Source of the DNA: Rotaria sordida
Lineage: Eukaryota; Rotifera; Eurotatoria; Philodinida; Philodinidae
DNA: 64,000 nt
NCBI GenBank assembly: GCA_905250125.1
Contig: CAJNOL010000871.1
Coordinates: 33,515-97,514, forward strand
Direction: 5' to 3'
Shown in pieces: positions 58,740-64,000 of this stretch. The notes beneath the pieces were generated by a model. The model was not told the DNA's origin, ran no database searches, and saw only the letters and a program-made list of their open reading frames with translations. The translations under genes were made by a program, and so were the position numbers. The first letter of the stretch is position 1. Every line of letters starts with the position of its first letter.

Positions 58740-59975
58740 GTACACGTACCGGGATACAGTTATAAGTGTATAGATCCAAGAGTATATGAGTAATGGTACA
58801 CAGATAACCATATAGACATAAAAATCCCAGTGAAAGAGTGTAGGTATGATGAGATAGATTTAATGAAATAGCTATCAACGTATACATCTGAGGATATAAA
58901 TCTAACTATAGAGGAGTAAGAACATAGTCAAAAGGATATACTTGTCAAGGGTTAAATATGGGAATAAGAGTATAAGTTTAAAAGTAGGGGATCAGATATA
59001 GTTATCAGGATTCCAGCATAGAAATACTAAGTTAGGTATACAAACCAGGAAATAGATATAGTTTTAAGCGGTTACGTATAGGCATAAGTGTTTCAGTATA
59101 GAAATAAGGGGTCAACTACAGCTGAAATAAATCAGATATAGTTAACAAGAGATTAGATATCAGAATAAGAGTTTCAATATAGAAACTAGTGGTTTCAGAT
59201 ACCCGAATAAAGAATTGAATACAGTTATAAGGGATAAAGTATAGGAATAAGAGATTGAGTAAGGAAAAGGGTTGCTGGTGTAGGAATAACGAATTAGACA
59301 TAGTTATAAATGGTTACCAATAGCTATAAGGAATTAAGTACAGGAACAAGGGTTTAGGTATAGAAATTAGACGTTGAGCATAATTATAAGAAGTTAAGTA
59401 TAGAAATATGATTTTAAGCGAAGAAATAAAGGATTAAATACAAGTATAAGGGATTAAATATAAATATAACAGATTAGATATAGTTATAAAGAATTAAGGA
59501 TAGGAACGAACGATTAAGTATAGGAATAAAGTTCAGGGATAGAAATAAAGAATTTAGTATATTTGCCAGGACTTAGGTATGGTAATAAGGGTATAGGTAT
59601 AGAAAAAAGGGGGTAAATATAGGCATAATGGGTCAAGTATAGAAAAAAGGAGTTAGATACAGGAATAAGGTGTTAGATATAGAAGTAAGCAGTTAAGTAT
59701 AGAAATAAGAAGTTAGATATGAGCATAAGGGATTACACGTAGTTATCAGGGATTAAGTATAGAAATAAAGGATTAAGTATAGAAATAAGAGATTAAGTGT
59801 AGGAATAAGGGATTAAGTATAGAAATAAGAGGTTAAGTATAGCAATAAAGGGTTAAGTATAGAAATAAGGAATTAGATGTAGGAATAAGGGATTAAGTAT
59901 AGAAATAAGGGGTTACATATAGGAATGAAGGGTTAAGTATAGACATATGACTAAGCATAGAAATAAAGATGTAGG
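58740..59975. repeat. 20-bp minisatellite, about 60 copies
   Basis: The consensus is GATTAAGTATAGAAATAAGG. Copies between about 59740 and 59960 keep an exact 20-bp register, for example at 59750, 59770, 59790 and 59810. Toward 58740 the copies become progressively more diverged and vary in length. Confidence 0.88.
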
Positions 59976-60231
59976 TGTAAGTAGATAAAGCTAATTGTGT
60001 TCATGCAGAGATAACTTGAAAACTTGTTTTACAAAACATTATTTTTGATGTGATAAAAAGGTTTTGTGGAAAATCTCTCCTATGAAACATTTTTGTACAG
60101 GTATCCAGAAGACGTATGAGACGAAACCTTTTTTCTATGAAATCAAAAGAAAAGGTTCTTTCCGTGTACCCACAGGAAGAAGATTTTTTGGTTTTGTAAA
60201 AAAACCTTTTTTGCTTAGAGTGTGGATACCT

Positions 60232-60830
60232 CCAAAAATGTCAAAGGAACTACTCACCAATATCACTCCAAAATTCATAGAGACCATCCTTAGATTGGCT
60301 TTAGATAGCTACGGAGATCATTCACTTCTGGATAGATGCAGAAAAATTATTGAAACTATCCCCCAGTAACAGTGAAGTGATCGATAGCTAGCTGATCAGC
60401 CTTGCTTCGATCAGTTCATGGAATTGATCTACTTGATGGATCCAATTCCCATCAGAGGATTTGTTCGAACAGATCAGATCAATGGGGATACATAGGGTAC
60501 CGAAATTTACCATTATTTCCTTCGATAAAACCCTATCAGAGAGCGTTTTGAACAGTTCCTCACGTTGGAACTAGAACTGATCTTGACGACTTCCAGTGCT
60601 GATCAGATGACTAATTGGTATCATCTTCTCTCTCTTCTCTTCAAATGATTTAAAGGTAATAATTCTCCGATTTACTTGACGCATAACGTTCGTGTGATTA
60701 TTGAACAGCCTAATGAACGTTTTACATTATTATCTTCTATCGTTACTGCCTGTCCCATGAAGTATGTCACCACCAACATTAAGATGATAATACAACAGGC
60801 CATTTGATCAGATTGCTTCATTACTGCTGT
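60232..60830 (+). pseudogene. Relic of an unidentified protein-coding gene
   Basis: Protein-like stretches follow each other in different frames: PPKMSKELLTNITPKF and LLDRCRKIIETIP (to the stop at 60369), FDQFMELIYLMDPIPIRGFV (from about 60410), RFEQFLTLELELIL and MTNWYHLLSLLF (about 60545-60645), and PIYLTHNVRVIIEQPNERFT then PMKYVTTNIKMIIQ (about 60665-60800). Codon use and hydrophobic periodicity look coding, but stops and frame changes separate them, and the 60369-60405 and 60490-60545 joins lack convincing splice sites. The family is not recognised. Undetected introns remain possible. Confidence 0.35.
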
Positions 60831-60980
60831 TGTTTTTGATCGTTTGAGGAAGAATTGATATATAAATTTGAACTGGTAGTCGATTGGTATTATTGCACAC
60901 TTGTACGTTGGCTTTAAATATTCGTTGACTCTCAAGCAAGACGAAATTTGCAAAAAAATATTTTCTTTTCATGGTTGGCA

Positions 60981-60999
60981 AGAGAGAGAGAGAGAGAGA
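60981..60999. repeat. (GA)n microsatellite
   Basis: An uninterrupted AG run of about 19 bp. Confidence 0.9.
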
Positions 61000-61564
61000 T
61001 TTATTATTTGCACTCACAGTATAATTTTTTGCGTCGTAGACAAAGGCAATTTCGTCACCAATGTAGAGAAAACTTGTGCATGTCTTGTCATATGATGTCT
61101 TTCTATGCATATGAAAAATCACACACTGTATGCATGCAGGTAGCCTTTTTCTTTTTTCTGTTCTCATGTGATTGTGAATGATAAAAAGCCAACCATTTAA
61201 TCAACGATTATGCGTCTATCATGTTTATATAATCATCAGTCTATTTTTATACTGTGCAGATCAATAAGGGCATTTTCTGATGAACTCCACTAAAGGCAGA
61301 GTTATGTGAAATAAAATAAAATAACTTTCTATGTTTGTATATTTGCACGCATCTATGTAGTCCTATGTCCACTTGTATTCGTAAAAGTTTAGGAAACCTA
61401 TCTCCCAATGAAAAATATACCTAAGAAAATCAGGATTATTTGTGATTATTAGTTTTCGATGAAATTTTCTGCCTTTTGCAGTATAATACAACTAAAATCG
61501 ATTGAAACTTCTAAATCAATTAAAAAAATAGTCAGCTATCTCGATTATTCTTGATTATCTCAGT

Positions 61565-61790
61565 CGTAACTAGATTTTAATCGTTAGTGCATTTTAACCT
61601 GTTCAATCGATTAAAATCCCAATCAATAAAAAAAACCAATTCAGCAATTTCCAATTGATTATCAACGATCAATAACATAACACTTTGATTTTTATCGTTA
61701 ATACATTTTAATCTGTTAAATTGATTAAAAACTCAATCAACAAAAAACCAATTCAGTGGTAACCAATGGACTATCAACGATTATGCATGA
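61565..61790. repeat. Two-copy direct repeat, about 115-bp period
   Basis: TTTTAATCGTTAGTGCATTTTAAC...ends in TATCAACGAT (about 61574-61670) and recurs as TTTTTATCGTTAATACATTTTAAT...TATCAACGAT (about 61690-61782), sharing AACCAATTCAG in the middle. Confidence 0.7.
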
Positions 61791-62225
61791 GCTACCGGAT
61801 TCACGTTCGAAAATAAATGGAGAGCCAACTGTCTATGATTTCTAAGATAAATGAAAAAAACGGCTTCTCTATCGAAATAGAATAAAACCATAATAAATAA
61901 ATTATATAGATTCGAATTTATAAGTGCAGAGCCACATCCATGTCGAAGTAGCAAAAAGCACAAGAAAATTTTATGTACACTATAATTTATAAACTTATTA
62001 ATGAAAGAACAAATCCATGTTGATATAACAATAAAGGAGAAAAAAATTTATATGAAATATAATTTGTAAATGTGTACATGCATAGGCACACCAATACTGG
62101 AATAGCAATAGAGCAAAAATAACAATTTTATATCAATTATAATTTACAAATGTATTAATCGAAAAATACATCCTTGTCAAAGTAACAGAAACGAAAAACA
62201 ATTTTATATCGATTATAATATATAA

Positions 62226-62752
62226 TAATTCATAAATGTTTTACTAAACAACAACATATAATAATCAATGAGATCAACCATTGATCACATATCTTATTTT
62301 ATTTAAACTTTTACAGTTCAAACTTATCGTGTTACCAAAGTACATGAAAATAATAATACTAATACAAGGAACAATCTTTTTTTCTTTTGTTTTTATTTTA
62401 ACTTGTGTTGAATTTTCGGTCTTATAGTCTTGTGTTTTTGGTGATATATGGTATGACAGTCAGCATCGATTATGGCTTAATGTCCTGGTGAATTATCCCT
62501 TTTACATTCTCGTCCTTATCGTTCTGATGATGGTCGTATACAAAGGACCGAAGATTTAACACATGTTATAAAATAAAAAATAAAAACAACAAAAAATTTG
62601 TTCGTTTTATCATTATTATTATTTTCATGTACTTTGGTAACATGATAAATGTAAACTGTAAAAGTTTAAATAAAATAAAATATGTGATCAATGGTCGATC
62701 TCATTGATTATTAAACGCTGCTGCTGCTCAGTAAAACATTTATGAATTATTA
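62226..62752. mobile_element. Fold-back element inserted in the AT satellite
   Basis: Arms of about 140-200 bp are inverted copies: AATTCATAAATGTTTTACT pairs with AGTAAAACATTTATGAATT, TTTACAGTT... with AACTGTAAA, and CCAAAGTACATGAAAATAAT with ATTATTTTCATGTACTTTGG. A weaker pairing continues inward (TTTCGGTC / GACCGAAG). Satellite units resume on both sides. Confidence 0.82.
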
Positions 62753-63467
62753 TATCAAATCCATGTTTATTATCATATGTATGTATAATATATAAAGTTA
62801 AAAATGCGAAGGCGTACTCATGTGGAAATAGCAAAAAAAAAAGAAAAGAAAAATTTTATATCAATTATCATTTATGAATGTATTAATGGAAAAACGCACC
62901 CATGCTGGATAAAAAAACAAAAAGAAAATTATATAAACTATAATTTATAAGGTTCTAAATAGAGAGTCACACCGATATTCAATCAGCAAAAAATCTAAGA
63001 AAAATTTCATTACAATTATAATTTATGAATGTATTAATGAAAAAACATACCCATGTTGGAATAGGAAAAAATCAAAAGAAAATTTTATAAAGTACAATTT
63101 ATAAGTTTATAAATGGATATCCACATTAACATTGAAATAGCAATAGACCTAAGAAAAATTTCATAACAATTATAATTTATGAATGCATTAATGAAAAACA
63201 CGCCAATATCGAAATAGCAAAGAAACAAACAAACATTTTATATCAATTAGAATTTAATAATTTATTAATGGAAAGAAATACCCATGTTCGAATAGCAAAA
63301 AAGAAAAAAATTTATATGTATTATAATTTATCAATTTAATAATGGAAAGACATACCCATATTGAAATACTAAAAAACACAAAAAAAAATTATATGCATGA
63401 TGTTGTATAAATTTATAAGGGGAAAGAAATATGTGCGTTGAAATAGCAAAAAAGGAAAAAAAAGAGT

Positions 63468-63691
63468 AGAAGTCTAGTTTATGTAAACACCTTTGTTTTT
63501 GCGACTTTTGAGGGTGAAGGTTGTTTATATAAACTAGACTTGTACCATAACTAAATATGCAATTTTGTAGAGCGAAGTTCGCTCTATCAATTGGCATATT
63601 TGACTTTGAACAAGTCCAGTTTAAATAAACAAACTTCATCCTCAAAAGTCGCAAAAACAAAAGGTGTTTACATAAACTAGACTTATACCAA
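63468..63691. repeat. Near-perfect palindrome with nested inverted repeats
   Basis: Left arm 63468-63575 and right arm about 63580-63691 are inverted copies meeting at GAGCGAAGTTCGCTC with almost no loop. Each arm is itself bounded by an inverted pair, AAGTCTAGTTTATGTAAAC and GTTTATATAAACTAGACTT, so each arm can form its own hairpin. The sequence is inserted in the AT satellite. The minus ORF 63331-63660 is a by-product of the palindrome. Confidence 0.88.
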
Positions 63692-64000
63692 AAAAAGTTT
63701 TATCAATTATAATTTATTAATGGAAAGGCATACGCATGTTGAAATGGCACAGAAGTAAAAGAAATATTATATCAACTACAATATACAAATTTATTACTGA
63801 AAAGGTACATCCACGTTGAAATAGTAAAAACTAAAAAGAGAAATTTTATATCAATTATAATTTACAAATTTATTAATTGAAAAACACAGCTATGTTGATA
63901 TAGCAAAAGAGCAAAAGGAAAATTGCATATGAATTACAATACTGGACAAAATTGTTTGGACGATTTTGTTTTGCGTATAACTATCTTATGAAGTTAGCTT

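Larger units (their letters stand above)
61915..64000. repeat. AT-rich satellite, units of about 75-79 bp, runs to the window end
   Basis: Units follow the pattern ATTATAATTTATAAAT, GTATTAATGGAAAA, CAYACCCATGTTGAAATAGC, then an A-rich tail with AAAATTTTATATC. Landmarks TATTAATGG lie at about 62881, 63032, 63186, 63262 and 63336, and the intermediate units are degenerate. The array is interrupted by two fold-back elements (62226-62752 and 63468-63691). Confidence 0.82.

Noticed and set aside
60808-61167. Overlapping ORFs on both strands around the GA microsatellite
   Set aside because: They overlap each other on opposite strands, include the simple repeat, and have no recognisable domain.
63331-63660. 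109-codon minus-strand ORF
   Set aside because: It is created by the palindrome and satellite; no protein similarity.
1-64000. tRNA, rRNA or spliced-leader RNA genes
   Set aside because: I looked for cloverleaf-type GGTTCGA arms, rRNA core motifs and the bdelloid spliced-leader sequence and found nothing convincing; a covariance-model scan would be decisive.

Overview
The window is AT-rich animal nuclear DNA and most likely comes from a bdelloid rotifer. The genes are intron-split with mostly short GT-AG introns. They include an animal-type nicotinic receptor subunit and a CYP3-like P450, next to intronless genes and a polyol-dehydrogenase-like SDR of fungal flavour, which is a common mix in bdelloids. 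There is also a decayed Penelope-like retroelement, and many short tracts resemble the TGTGGG-type repeat that I recall for bdelloid telomeres. No species call is possible from sequence alone. Two 100-N scaffold gaps lie at 11238-11337 and 26288-26387.

Layout. 1-2.4 kb holds two large fold-back repeats and one terminal-inverted-repeat element. 3.3-6.0 kb is a complete 11-exon alpha-type nicotinic acetylcholine receptor subunit gene that can be joined exon by exon into a 506-residue reading frame. 7.1-9.2 kb (minus) is an intronless PhoD-like metallophosphatase. 11.3-13.1 kb is a dead Penelope-like reverse transcriptase beside a gap, followed by a MITE. 14.1-18.2 kb holds a 109-aa protein of unknown family, a PDZ-domain gene and an F-box-like leucine-rich gene; their junctions are splice-compatible, so gene boundaries there are uncertain. 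20.1-21.2 kb (minus) is an ADP-ribosylglycohydrolase homologue with several metal ligands replaced. 22.2 kb is a small Cys/His-rich protein with a TATA box. 25.4 kb is a piggyBac-type MITE. 26.4-26.9 kb is the C-terminal part of an SDR cut by a gap. 29.3-34.8 kb is a complete seven-exon P450 gene (501 aa).

The right half is almost gene-free. A 10-kb satellite array (about 42.2-52.2 kb) starts as about 93-bp monomers and becomes a 182-bp dimer made of two diverged about 91-bp halves. It is followed by a dead mariner with terminal inverted repeats of about 315 bp (53.2-55.0 kb), then a series of tandem arrays and palindromes (57.2-64.0 kb).

The genes do not form a pathway or operon; each looks independently transcribed. 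The most unusual features are non-coding: the dimeric satellite, a family of hairpins whose arms look like telomere repeat placed head to head between genes, and nested near-perfect palindromes inserted in a satellite. In the genes, two introns appear to end in TG rather than AG, one begins with GC, and the ADP-ribosylglycohydrolase looks like a pseudoenzyme.
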